A stretch of 47,330 nt of DNA from Winogradskyella sp. (GTDB lineage: Bacteria; Bacteroidota; Bacteroidia; Flavobacteriales; Flavobacteriaceae): assembly GCA_030149115.1 (NCBI GenBank), contig JASBSE010000401.1, positions 1 through 47,330 on the forward strand, read 5' to 3'. The translations under genes were made by a program, and so were the position numbers. Below are positions 26,393 to 33,720 of this stretch, piece after piece; position 1 is the first letter of the stretch, and the number at the start of each line of letters is the position of its first letter. Below the pieces are notes generated by a model. That model was not told the origin of the DNA. It ran no database searches and saw only the letters and a program-made list of their open reading frames with translations.

Positions 26393-27460
26393 TTATTCTA
26401 CGATAATATTTACATTCATTCCTACACGTAAACTGTTTAAATCTTCTTCTGAATTATCTTCGGTAAAATCAATACGAACCGGAATACGTTGCTGTACTTT
26501 CACAAAATTTCCGGTAGAATTATCTACAGGAATGGTCGATAATTTAGAGCCTGTAGCTGCCGAAATAGAACTTACTTTGCCTTTAAAGGCTTTTCCTCCC
26601 AAAGCATCTACTTCGATAGTCAATTCTTTTCCAACTGTAATGTCTTCCATTTGGGTTTCTCTAAAGTTAGCAATGACCCATTTTTTATCATTGGTTACAA
26701 TACTGGCTACTTGCTGACTAGGGTTTAACAATTGACCTTCGTTTACTTTACGTCTTCCCATAAAACCATCGTAAGGTGCAGTAATTACAGTATAAGATAA
26801 ATTGAGTTTTGCCAAGTCTAAAGCCGCTTCTGCTTGTTTGATTCCTGCTTGGCTCATTTCAATTCTACCATCCATTTCACGAAGCGAATAATCTACCGAT
26901 TTACGTTGTCCTAATAAGGCGTTGTATTGTGCTTTGGCAGCATCGTACTTGGTTTTTATACCATCGTATTGTTGTTGGGTTACCGCTTCATCTTTTAACA
27001 AAGCAGCAAACCGATTTAAGTCTCTTTCAGAATTTTCTAAATTGGATTTAGCACCAGCAATATTGGCTTCAATAATAGACGTGTTGTTAGCAACTGTATT
27101 AATTGTTGATTTTGCTGTTTTTTCACCAGCCAAGGCATTTAAATAAGCAGCTTCAGCTTGTAAAACTTTGGCTTTAATTTCGCTATCATCTAAAATTACC
27201 AACGTATCGCCTTTTTTTACTCTCTGGTTTTCTTCAAAACGAATTTCTTTAATATAAGCGGAAACTCTGGTGTTTATGGGATTGATATAAGCTTCTACTT
27301 GTGCATCGTTTGTAAAGTTTTTATCGCCAATATGGAAATAGTGTTTTAATACAAAAATCAAGGCAACTAATGCTACTAAAAATATAAGTAGATTGACAAA
27401 AAACACTGTTTTTTTGTTTTTACCTGCTTTCTTTTCGGTTTTTGAATTGTTATCTGACAT
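26393..27460 (-). CDS. HlyD/EmrA-type membrane fusion protein
   Basis: 355 residues: a Lys-rich N-terminus, one membrane helix (about 19-40, KTVFFVNLLIFLVALVALIFVL), a biotinyl-lipoyl-like segment (VSAYIKEIRFEENQRVKKGDTLVIL), a long coiled-coil hairpin (about 90-200) and a second lipoyl half followed by a beta barrel. This is the EmrA-type adaptor that joins the MFS pump to the TolC channel. It overlaps neither neighbour; gaps are 3 bp to the MFS gene and 20 bp to the TolC gene. Confidence 0.93.
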   Translation of the reverse strand: MSDNNSKTEKKAGKNKKTVFFVNLLIFLVALVALIFVLKHYFHIGDKNFTNDAQVEAYINPINTRVSAYIKEIRFEENQRVKKGDTLVILDDSEIKAKVLQAEAAYLNALAGEKTAKSTINTVANNTSIIEANIAGAKSNLENSERDLNRFAALLKDEAVTQQQYDGIKTKYDAAKAQYNALLGQRKSVDYSLREMDGRIEMSQAGIKQAEAALDLAKLNLSYTVITAPYDGFMGRRKVNEGQLLNPSQQVASIVTNDKKWVIANFRETQMEDITVGKELTIEVDALGGKAFKGKVSSISAATGSKLSTIPVDNSTGNFVKVQQRIPVRIDFTEDNSEEDLNSLRVGMNVNIIVE

Positions 27461-27480
27461 TTTTATTCTTTTTGTAATGG

Positions 27481-28797
27481 TTATAGTGTTCCTACAGTTT
27501 TTAATACATTATAGTATGCCTGAAGGATATTAATTTCTGAATTTACATATTGTAATTCGGCTTCTAATTTAGAGTTGCTAGCATCCAACATTTCAGTAAT
27601 AAGTGCTAACTGATTTAAATATTTCTTTTCAATAATCTTGTAGTTTTCTTCGGCCAAACGTTTGCTTTCCAAATAGGTTGTTTTTTGCGAAACCGCTTCG
27701 TTGTATTTTAAATAAGCTGCTTGTGTAGCCACTTGTAAATTTTGTTGTGTAAGCGTTTTGGCTTCGGTTACTTGCTCTACTTTTAGCTTGTTTAATGACT
27801 CTTTTGCTTTGTTTTTGTAAAGCGATTCAATATTATAGGTTAACGATACACCAACTTGCCAACTATTAAAATACACATCGTTTATTGGAAAGGAATTGGT
27901 TAATGGCCGTTGCATATTGTAGCCGGCAAAACCTGCCAAAATAGGTAGTTTATCTGCTTTGGTAATATTTAAGCTTGTTTCGGCTAGCTCCTTTTGTGTA
28001 TCCATAGTTCTTATGAGTGGATGATTGGTTGCTACTTCATCTTGATATGTTTCTATATTTTGTAACGCAGGATTAAGTTTTAGCGTTTCTTCATCAGGAA
28101 TAATTTTAGTATTTGCTGGTAATCCTAATGCAATAACCAATTGGTTGTTTAAAATTAATATATTATTATCTATCGTTACTATGGCTTGGTTTAAGGATGC
28201 TAATAATAAATCACCACGGATTACTTCGTTACGTGTTACCATTCCTTGATTGTAGAAACTAGTTACGTTATCAATTCGTCTTTGGGCAAGTTTAATGTTT
28301 TCTTGAAATACTTGCTTTTGGTTGTATAATTTGTAAAGGTTTAAATAATTGGATATCACCAAAGATTTAATACCAATTTCATCGTTTTCTAAACTTAAAT
28401 TTGCCAATTCTTCTTGAAGATTTCCAACCTTAATGGTATTATTAATAGCGTTTCCTTTGTAAAGCAATTGTTGCGCCTGTATGGAAAAGTTATTACCAAA
28501 ATGTGGCATGTCTACGGTTTGTAATTTTGAAAAATCGGTGTCCAAAATTTCAATATCACCCAAATACATTGCTGTTGCACCAACAGATAGGTTTGGCAAT
28601 TGTAGTTGCTTATAGACTTCGGTTTGCTGTTTGGCAATATCAACCGATTTTTTAGAGACTTTTAGTTTTTGATTGTTTTCTAGCGCAAGCTGAACAATCT
28701 CATCAATGGTATAGGTTTTAGAATTTTCTTCTTGTGAAAAGCCAAAGCCATAAACGAATACTAGTATTATACTAATTGTATGTCTTATATAATTCAT
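27481..28797 (-). CDS. TolC family outer-membrane efflux channel (MFS pump)
   Basis: 438 residues with a signal peptide (MNYIRHTISIILVFVYGFGF, cleaved near residue 21) and two repeats of the outer-membrane-efflux helix hairpins (about 40-230 and 240-435). It is the first gene of the efflux operon. An AGTTCT-N8-AGAACT site stands 18-37 bp before its ATG and recurs upstream of the regulator gene, so the GbsR/MarR-type protein probably controls this operon directly. Confidence 0.92.
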   Translation of the reverse strand: MNYIRHTISIILVFVYGFGFSQEENSKTYTIDEIVQLALENNQKLKVSKKSVDIAKQQTEVYKQLQLPNLSVGATAMYLGDIEILDTDFSKLQTVDMPHFGNNFSIQAQQLLYKGNAINNTIKVGNLQEELANLSLENDEIGIKSLVISNYLNLYKLYNQKQVFQENIKLAQRRIDNVTSFYNQGMVTRNEVIRGDLLLASLNQAIVTIDNNILILNNQLVIALGLPANTKIIPDEETLKLNPALQNIETYQDEVATNHPLIRTMDTQKELAETSLNITKADKLPILAGFAGYNMQRPLTNSFPINDVYFNSWQVGVSLTYNIESLYKNKAKESLNKLKVEQVTEAKTLTQQNLQVATQAAYLKYNEAVSQKTTYLESKRLAEENYKIIEKKYLNQLALITEMLDASNSKLEAELQYVNSEINILQAYYNVLKTVGTL

Positions 28798-28814
28798 TAA
28801 TTTATAGTTATTTT

Positions 28815-28834
28815 AGTTCTTAACAAAAAGAACT
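28815..28834. promoter_or_regulatory. Operator 1 of the GbsR/MarR-type regulator
   Basis: AGTTCT and AGAACT are separated by 8 bp, forming a perfect inverted repeat (extended arms AGTTCTT/AAGAACT). The identical arms with the same spacing recur at 29341-29360. It sits in the 52-bp gap before the TolC-type gene. Confidence 0.8.
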
Positions 28835-28849
28835 TATTGTGTAAATTTT

Positions 28850-29296
28850 TTATTTTTCTTTCCACTTTATAATTGCTTCATCAATTTTTTGATTTAAAAA
28901 GTTCTGAAAATCAATGACATCTTTCAGCTTGTTGTTAAATTCTATGTCGTTATTGCTTCGGTGTTTTAAAACATCTTCCATTACATTGTTAAAATCATAT
29001 AGTTTTTTAGCATATTCCTCAACTCTCTTTTTCCAATTTTCTAAATCTAGATAAAAGTATCTTTTTCTATCACCACTAAATGTTTTGTAATTAATTGTAC
29101 CATCTTGTAAATGACCATTTATTGCATTGCTTACTGCACTTTTACTTGCGTTTAAAAACTCTCTAATTTCATCAAATGTTTTATAAGAAGGTTCGGCTAA
29201 TAACAAGAAACTAAATACTCTGCTTGCAATGGGTGTTTTTCCAAATTGCTCATATACAACTCCAATATCTTCTACACGTTGTTTTAAATTATCCAT
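28850..29296 (-). CDS. GbsR/MarR family transcriptional regulator
   Basis: 148 residues from the ATG of MDNLKQRVEDIGVVYEQFG; an upstream in-frame start would cover the -7 box. The winged helix is SYKTFDEIREFLNASKSAVSNAINGHLQDGTINY followed by the wing GDRKRYFYLDLENW, and a C-terminal dimerisation helix (NVMEDVLKHRSNND). Members of this group repress osmoprotectant or efflux genes. Twin operators in front of its own gene and the efflux operon indicate self-regulation. It is located 52 bp before the TolC-type gene. Confidence 0.9.
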   Translation of the reverse strand: MDNLKQRVEDIGVVYEQFGKTPIASRVFSFLLLAEPSYKTFDEIREFLNASKSAVSNAINGHLQDGTINYKTFSGDRKRYFYLDLENWKKRVEEYAKKLYDFNNVMEDVLKHRSNNDIEFNNKLKDVIDFQNFLNQKIDEAIIKWKEK

Positions 29297-29320
29297 ATTA
29301 AAATATGTATTGTTTCTGTG

Positions 29321-29360
29321 CAAATATAATAAGTTTTTTTAGTTCTGTGAACAGAGAACT
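29321..29360 (-). promoter_or_regulatory. Promoter and operator 2 of the GbsR/MarR-type gene
   Basis: On the minus strand, TATATTTG (complement of 29321-29328) fits the Bacteroidota -7 consensus TAnnTTTG and lies 25 bp before the ATG. The inverted repeat AGTTCT-N8-AGAACT (29341-29360) covers the expected -33 region, so a bound repressor would block this promoter. Confidence 0.78.
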
Positions 29361-29400
29361 AAAAAAATTTTCAAATATCATTAAAAGATTGACATATCTG
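29359..29400 (-). pseudogene. Small fragment of a tetR homologue (middle part)
   Basis: 18 consecutive bases (29373-29390) equal a stretch of the intact tetR gene near 30959-30976, and the similarity extends both ways with small gaps. The minus-strand reading DQICQSFNDI and a stop matches EEICESFNDI in the TetR protein. In the parent gene this piece lies just upstream of the piece preserved at 22519-22630, so the two may be halves of one interrupted gene. Confidence 0.5.
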
Positions 29401-29588
29401 GTCATATTAAAAAAAAGTAAAAGCACTACTACTTTTACCCCTATATAACATTAAAGCATACTAAGGTGAAAATCTTCATTTTAATTACAAGTGATTATTT
29501 GAATTTACCCAAAATAAGGCATTTGGTATTGCTTCAATAAATAACTGTAAAATTCAAGAAGTATGTATCAAAAAATAATCCTTAACTT

Positions 29589-30569
29589 TTAAAACTCTAT
29601 TTGCATAATATCAATACTATCTTCATCACTAGCTACCGGATTATGGTAAAGGGTATAAAGGACGTTCCAAAAATTGCCATCTACAGCTGGACCATAACCA
29701 AACCCTTCAAAATGAGGTCCCAAACCTAATGCATGCCCAACCTCATGTATCACTAAATTGAGCGTGATTTCATTTTGGCATTCTGCAGAGCCAATGTGCA
29801 CGTAAAGAACGGTATTAATGCGGCCTGTAGTGTCATAGAAAGGATCTTCTACTACACGAAATTTAATTACATAAGCACCACCATCCATATCTTCTTGATC
29901 TCCTGAAATCCAAGCATTAGCACCAATAACTATTCCATTAGCATCATACAAACTCCTATTATAAAGTGTGGTACAAATGGCATTTCCATCAATATCATAG
30001 ATTAATTCCTCTTCTTGGGCTACAAGACCAATTACCAGGTTATCGTCATCGAATATATAAGGTGTATCTTCTAATACTTTACCTACTATATTGCCTTGCT
30101 CATCGTAAGCAGATTCTATAAACGGATAATCATAACCAATAATGTTTCCATCATTGTCATATTCTAAATAAACATTTTCGGAAGAGTATTCTGTGTTTTC
30201 TCCGTAATAAGGATAACTGAATGTACCAACGCCTTCTGATACATGGCCACAATCTGTTGCTGGATTTGGTCCTGAAGCTGTACCTTCGCTAAAAATTATT
30301 CCTCTGGAAACTTGGTCGTTAGGTGTTGAGGCTATGCTTGTTCTGTCAAATAAGGTAAACCCCAATTTATCTTCAATAGCATCTAAAGCTTCAACCTCAA
30401 AAGGAACATTATCAAATTTTACAGGTATTAATCCATCATGATCTTTATCCCATCTTTTTAGTAAACCATCGGTTAATTCGGCATATCCACATCCTGTATT
30501 GTTAACATCATCTTGAAAATACCAAGGAAAAGCATAAGTACTTAAATTGGTTGTATTTATGTTTTGCAT
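29589..30569 (-). CDS. Metzincin-like zinc metalloprotease, 5' end damaged
   Basis: 326 residues from the first available ATG. The zinc site HEVGHALGLGPH lies near residues 275-286 and fits HExxHxxGxxH. There is no clear Met-turn close by, though IMQIEF at the very end could serve. The N-terminal half has Asp/Asn/Gly-rich repeats resembling bacterial surface proteins (YDEQGNIVGK, YDIDGNAIC, YDANGIVIGA), where a 'D-x-x-G-N/I-V-G' unit recurs at least five times. The reading frame continues 41 codons upstream into a lipoprotein signal without a start codon, so the ATG used here is probably not the ancestral start. It is isolated between two regulator genes. Confidence 0.72.
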   Translation of the reverse strand: MQNINTTNLSTYAFPWYFQDDVNNTGCGYAELTDGLLKRWDKDHDGLIPVKFDNVPFEVEALDAIEDKLGFTLFDRTSIASTPNDQVSRGIIFSEGTASGPNPATDCGHVSEGVGTFSYPYYGENTEYSSENVYLEYDNDGNIIGYDYPFIESAYDEQGNIVGKVLEDTPYIFDDDNLVIGLVAQEEELIYDIDGNAICTTLYNRSLYDANGIVIGANAWISGDQEDMDGGAYVIKFRVVEDPFYDTTGRINTVLYVHIGSAECQNEITLNLVIHEVGHALGLGPHFEGFGYGPAVDGNFWNVLYTLYHNPVASDEDSIDIMQIEF

Positions 30570-30692
30570 AATGCCTGCTTCTCCAACAATGTCGGTGTCA
30601 CCACCAGAATTATTGTTATTGTCGTTATTATCATCGTCACCACAAGAATTTAATGTTAAAATTAAGAGTAGTGCAAACCAAAGTTGTAGCTT
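30570..30692 (-). pseudogene. Orphaned lipoprotein signal peptide of the metalloprotease gene
   Basis: In frame with the metalloprotease, the codons read KLQLWFALLLILTLNSCGDD, a perfect type II signal with lipobox LNSC followed by an Asp/Asn-rich linker. A TAA codon comes immediately before the Lys codon, and no ATG, GTG or TTG is present in these 41 codons. A small indel near 30692-30696 (ancestral ATGAAAAAG-type start) would explain this. The gene may no longer be exported, or this is an assembly error. Confidence 0.7.
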
Positions 30693-30791
30693 TTATGTTT
30701 TTATATGAGCTAAGAGTAAAAATTCTATTCAACTATATTGAATTACGAAATCTAATTTACTTTGCATAAGTTTCACCACAATAATATTATT

Positions 30792-31424
30792 CTAATAATT
30801 CTTTATATGCTTTTTTAAAGGGTTTTTATTAAACATATTTAACGTTTCTAATCCTTTTACCGACACCAGCCTATGTAAAAATAATGAGTTTAAAAACTTA
30901 AGTGTATTTTGGTTTGTTCCTGGATTGTAGAAAAAACCATCCAAAAAAATAATTTTAGAAATATCATTAAAAGATTCACAAATTTCTTCAGCATTTATAT
31001 CTTTTTTATAAACTCCTTCTAGTTTACCTATTTTGATATTTTCAATAAGAAAAGGTATTACTATAGTATTTTTGTGTTTAACAACATCTAAAAAAATTGT
31101 TGGATAGTATTTTTTTAATTCCCTACCAAAGGAAGCAGATACGTTAAAGGAAAGCTTATTTATATAGTCAAAAAAAAGTATTAATTCTTGTAATGCATTT
31201 TCGCTTATTTGTTTGTTTTCAAAAATTTCTTTTTTTAGTTCTTTTATTTGTAATTCTATAACTTGACGCAACAAATCATCCTTATTTTCAAAATATTTAT
31301 AAATTGTTTTTTTAGAAACACCGCATTTTTTTGCAATATCATCCATTGTGATATGCTGGATCCCATAATTAAAAAACATATTGACTGCTTGTTCTAAAAT
31401 CATTTTTTTTCTATTAAAAGCCAT
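30792..31424 (-). CDS. TetR family transcriptional regulator
   Basis: 210 residues with an N-terminal TetR HTH (HITMDDIAKKCGVSKKTIYKYFENKDDLLRQVI, about 24-56) and a helical ligand-binding part. It starts 14 bp after the LpxL-like gene stop, so the pair is one unit. A 14-bp perfect palindrome lies before the operon and is the natural candidate operator. Two degraded copies of parts of this gene occur elsewhere in the element (22519-22630 and 29359-29400). Confidence 0.92.
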   Translation of the reverse strand: MAFNRKKMILEQAVNMFFNYGIQHITMDDIAKKCGVSKKTIYKYFENKDDLLRQVIELQIKELKKEIFENKQISENALQELILFFDYINKLSFNVSASFGRELKKYYPTIFLDVVKHKNTIVIPFLIENIKIGKLEGVYKKDINAEEICESFNDISKIIFLDGFFYNPGTNQNTLKFLNSLFLHRLVSVKGLETLNMFNKNPLKKHIKNY

Positions 31425-31438
31425 ACTCTATTTTTTTG

Positions 31439-32320
31439 TTATGATAAATTTCCAATCCATCTCCTTTTATATTCATCTTTATATTTTCGTTTCCAACGTC
31501 TATGACTCCAGAGGTAGTTTTCAGGGTTTTTATATATTGACTCTTCTAATTTTTTGGCATAAAATTGTGTGATTAATCCAACTTGATATTGTTCTGAAAA
31601 ATCAAAAAGAGGTGTTATAACAAATTTGTAATAACCTCTATCTAAACGAATAATGTTTGCAAAAAAGGAAGTGGTTTTATTTGATGCCGTATAAAGTTCG
31701 GCTCCACTTAAAAAGGCTGTTTTTTGGTTTAAAAAATTTGTCCAAAAACTTTTTATTGAAATTTTTGGGGTTTGGTCTGCAACTAAAACTAATACATGTG
31801 GATTGTCCTTGAATTTTTCAATCTCTCGTTTTAATTTTTTTGATGAAACCAATTTTGAACCAAATCGACTCCTCATTTGCTTCATTAAGCTATTAAACTT
31901 TTTATTTTTTATGGGTTTGTAAGCAACTATAACATTATCTTCTAATACACTTGAAATATGTAAATTCGCCCATTCCCAATTAAACTGATGCCCCAAATAA
32001 ACATGACAATTTTTCTTTTGAGATATTATGTTTATTAATTCAGAATAATCTACAGAGATCCTGCTATGCAATTCTTCTTTTGATATCGACAAAAGTTTTA
32101 ATGTCTCAATAAAATTATCGCAGAAATTTCTGTAAAATTTTTTCTCAATAATTAGCCTTTCTTTTTTGTTTAGACTGGTAAATGAATTCTTAATGTTTTC
32201 TGATACCGTTTTTCTACGATATTTTACAACATAATACAACAAATAATAACAGACATCTGATATCAGATACAACAGTCTTAACGGTAGAAGTGAAAACGCA
32301 TATGATATTTTGTAAAGCAT
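31439..32320 (-). CDS. LpxL/LpxM-like lysophospholipid acyltransferase
   Basis: 293 residues of the HtrB/LpxL superfamily: an N-terminal membrane helix (about 10-32), the HxxxxE-type active site in GHQFNWEW, and the C-terminal LWSHRRWKRK. Family enzymes add secondary acyl chains to lipid A at the inner membrane. The host chromosome normally has its own copy, so this island copy may alter lipid A or another lipid. It forms a pair with the tetR gene downstream. Confidence 0.9.
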   Translation of the reverse strand: MLYKISYAFSLLPLRLLYLISDVCYYLLYYVVKYRRKTVSENIKNSFTSLNKKERLIIEKKFYRNFCDNFIETLKLLSISKEELHSRISVDYSELINIISQKKNCHVYLGHQFNWEWANLHISSVLEDNVIVAYKPIKNKKFNSLMKQMRSRFGSKLVSSKKLKREIEKFKDNPHVLVLVADQTPKISIKSFWTNFLNQKTAFLSGAELYTASNKTTSFFANIIRLDRGYYKFVITPLFDFSEQYQVGLITQFYAKKLEESIYKNPENYLWSHRRWKRKYKDEYKRRWIGNLS

Positions 32321-32387
32321 ACGTTAGAGTTTAATTTAAAGGTGTATTACATTTATGAAGTATATTTTATGACTAAAACACTTGTTC

Positions 32388-32401
32388 TTAGAATATTCTA
32401 A
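32388..32401. promoter_or_regulatory. Perfect 14-bp palindrome before the LpxL-like/tetR operon
   Basis: TTAGAATATTCTAA is perfectly self-complementary and lies 68 bp upstream of the acyltransferase ATG, in the 149-bp gap after the HD-PycTM gene. TetR regulators bind short palindromes of this type, so autoregulation is likely. Confidence 0.7.
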
Positions 32402-32469
32402 AATGATATTTTTACTATTTCTCTTCATATTAAAAATTTAAAAAAGAATTTGTTTTGCTTGTATATAAA

Positions 32470-33705
32470 TCATAACCAGTAAATAACAAAATGAGAAACT
32501 ATTGCTACTACCAAACCTAATAAGAATGTATAGAGCGATATTCTAATAAGTTTGTTTTTTACCTGCAAGATTTGACCTTGATAGTAGAAATCTTTGATCA
32601 TTGATGTGTACAAATAATCTTTATCTTGTAAGAGCTGTAAGAAAGCCCATTCGAAATCACGATAATGCATGTTATGAAAGTTTCCAAAATAGAGTAAGTT
32701 TCCTTTTTTACTTCTTATATCTTCTTCGGTAAAGTTTCCTTGTGTTTTATTAGGTGTTATAGAAATAATAGCAAATGCTATGGATATTAAATTAGTTACC
32801 GCAAAAATGATTGAAGGAATATTTAAAACTACTTCATTAGAAGATTTACCTATAATACCTCCTAATATTAGAGATAGTATAATTGAGTTTATCGTAATCA
32901 TTATACGTGCTTTTCCATCTACCATCTTATTTAAGGTGTAATGGTTTCTTGAGGTATTTCTGAATAAAGTTTGAATGCCTCTATCATCTCTACCCTTAAT
33001 TTTACCTATATCTTTTTTTAACTTTTTAATTTCTTGATCACTAATTTTTAACTCTTTTTGTAAAATTAAATTTGTATGATTTTTGTGATCCTTTCTTTCT
33101 TTTCTTAAAGATTTGTAAAGCTTATCTATTGATGGCTGTACATGGGTTTGACCAAAATGGGTAGTTATTCTATAAGCATCTAAAATACCTATAAGCGTAT
33201 CGTACCAATTGCTTTTAGATAGTTTAAAATCTTTTAAAATCATCTGCTCATACATTTTTTTTAACCTATCTCTTCCTTGATTGCCAGCAAAATCCATGAT
33301 GTTAGCATCTGAAATGATTTTAGACTCTAATAATTTTGTTTCATTAAAAGGAAATGATTCTATAATAATTGTCTTTACTCTATTTACAGTTTCACTATTT
33401 AATTTGAATTTTAATCTAAGACTATCTAATATTTCATTTATTGATGTTTCGCTGTCCTTAAAATTTAATGTATTAGCTTTTGTAGTGGCTTGTTCTATGT
33501 TTAACACATAATTAGCTAGGTATAAACAATCTATATCAATATTTTCAATTTTATCCTCTTTAATTATTGTGTTGATATTTTTTTCAATCCTATACACTCT
33601 ACTAATTGTAGTGTATAAATTTTTATCAGATTCTTTATCTATAATTTCAAAAGTATAATCCTTAATGTTATTTACTATTTGAGATATGTTGGTATTTACT
33701 ATCAT
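32470..33705 (-). CDS. HD-like domain plus PycTM (Pycsar effector-type) membrane protein
   Basis: 411 residues. The C-terminal half is a PycTM-type module: RGIQTLFRNTSRNHYTLNKMVDGKAR, membrane helices at about 267-286, 296-316 and 388-410, and the conserved linker TQGNFTEEDIRSKKGNLLYFGNFHNM (319-346). The N-terminal half matches the HD-domain part of family members in order and length, but the usual metal ligands are absent: where relatives have WLHDTGY this protein has YLANYVLN (62-69). Only D133 (ISDAN) of the set remains. PycTM proteins respond to cyclic pyrimidine nucleotides by damaging the membrane; no cyclase gene is present here. It is the last gene of the AarF/MscS/patatin cluster. 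Confidence 0.82.
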   Translation of the reverse strand: MIVNTNISQIVNNIKDYTFEIIDKESDKNLYTTISRVYRIEKNINTIIKEDKIENIDIDCLYLANYVLNIEQATTKANTLNFKDSETSINEILDSLRLKFKLNSETVNRVKTIIIESFPFNETKLLESKIISDANIMDFAGNQGRDRLKKMYEQMILKDFKLSKSNWYDTLIGILDAYRITTHFGQTHVQPSIDKLYKSLRKERKDHKNHTNLILQKELKISDQEIKKLKKDIGKIKGRDDRGIQTLFRNTSRNHYTLNKMVDGKARIMITINSIILSLILGGIIGKSSNEVVLNIPSIIFAVTNLISIAFAIISITPNKTQGNFTEEDIRSKKGNLLYFGNFHNMHYRDFEWAFLQLLQDKDYLYTSMIKDFYYQGQILQVKNKLIRISLYTFLLGLVVAIVSHFVIYWL

Positions 33706-33720
33706 AAGATATATACAATA

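Noticed and set aside
32470..33705. Complete Pycsar defence system
   Set aside because: Only an effector-type protein is present; no pyrimidine cyclase gene lies nearby.
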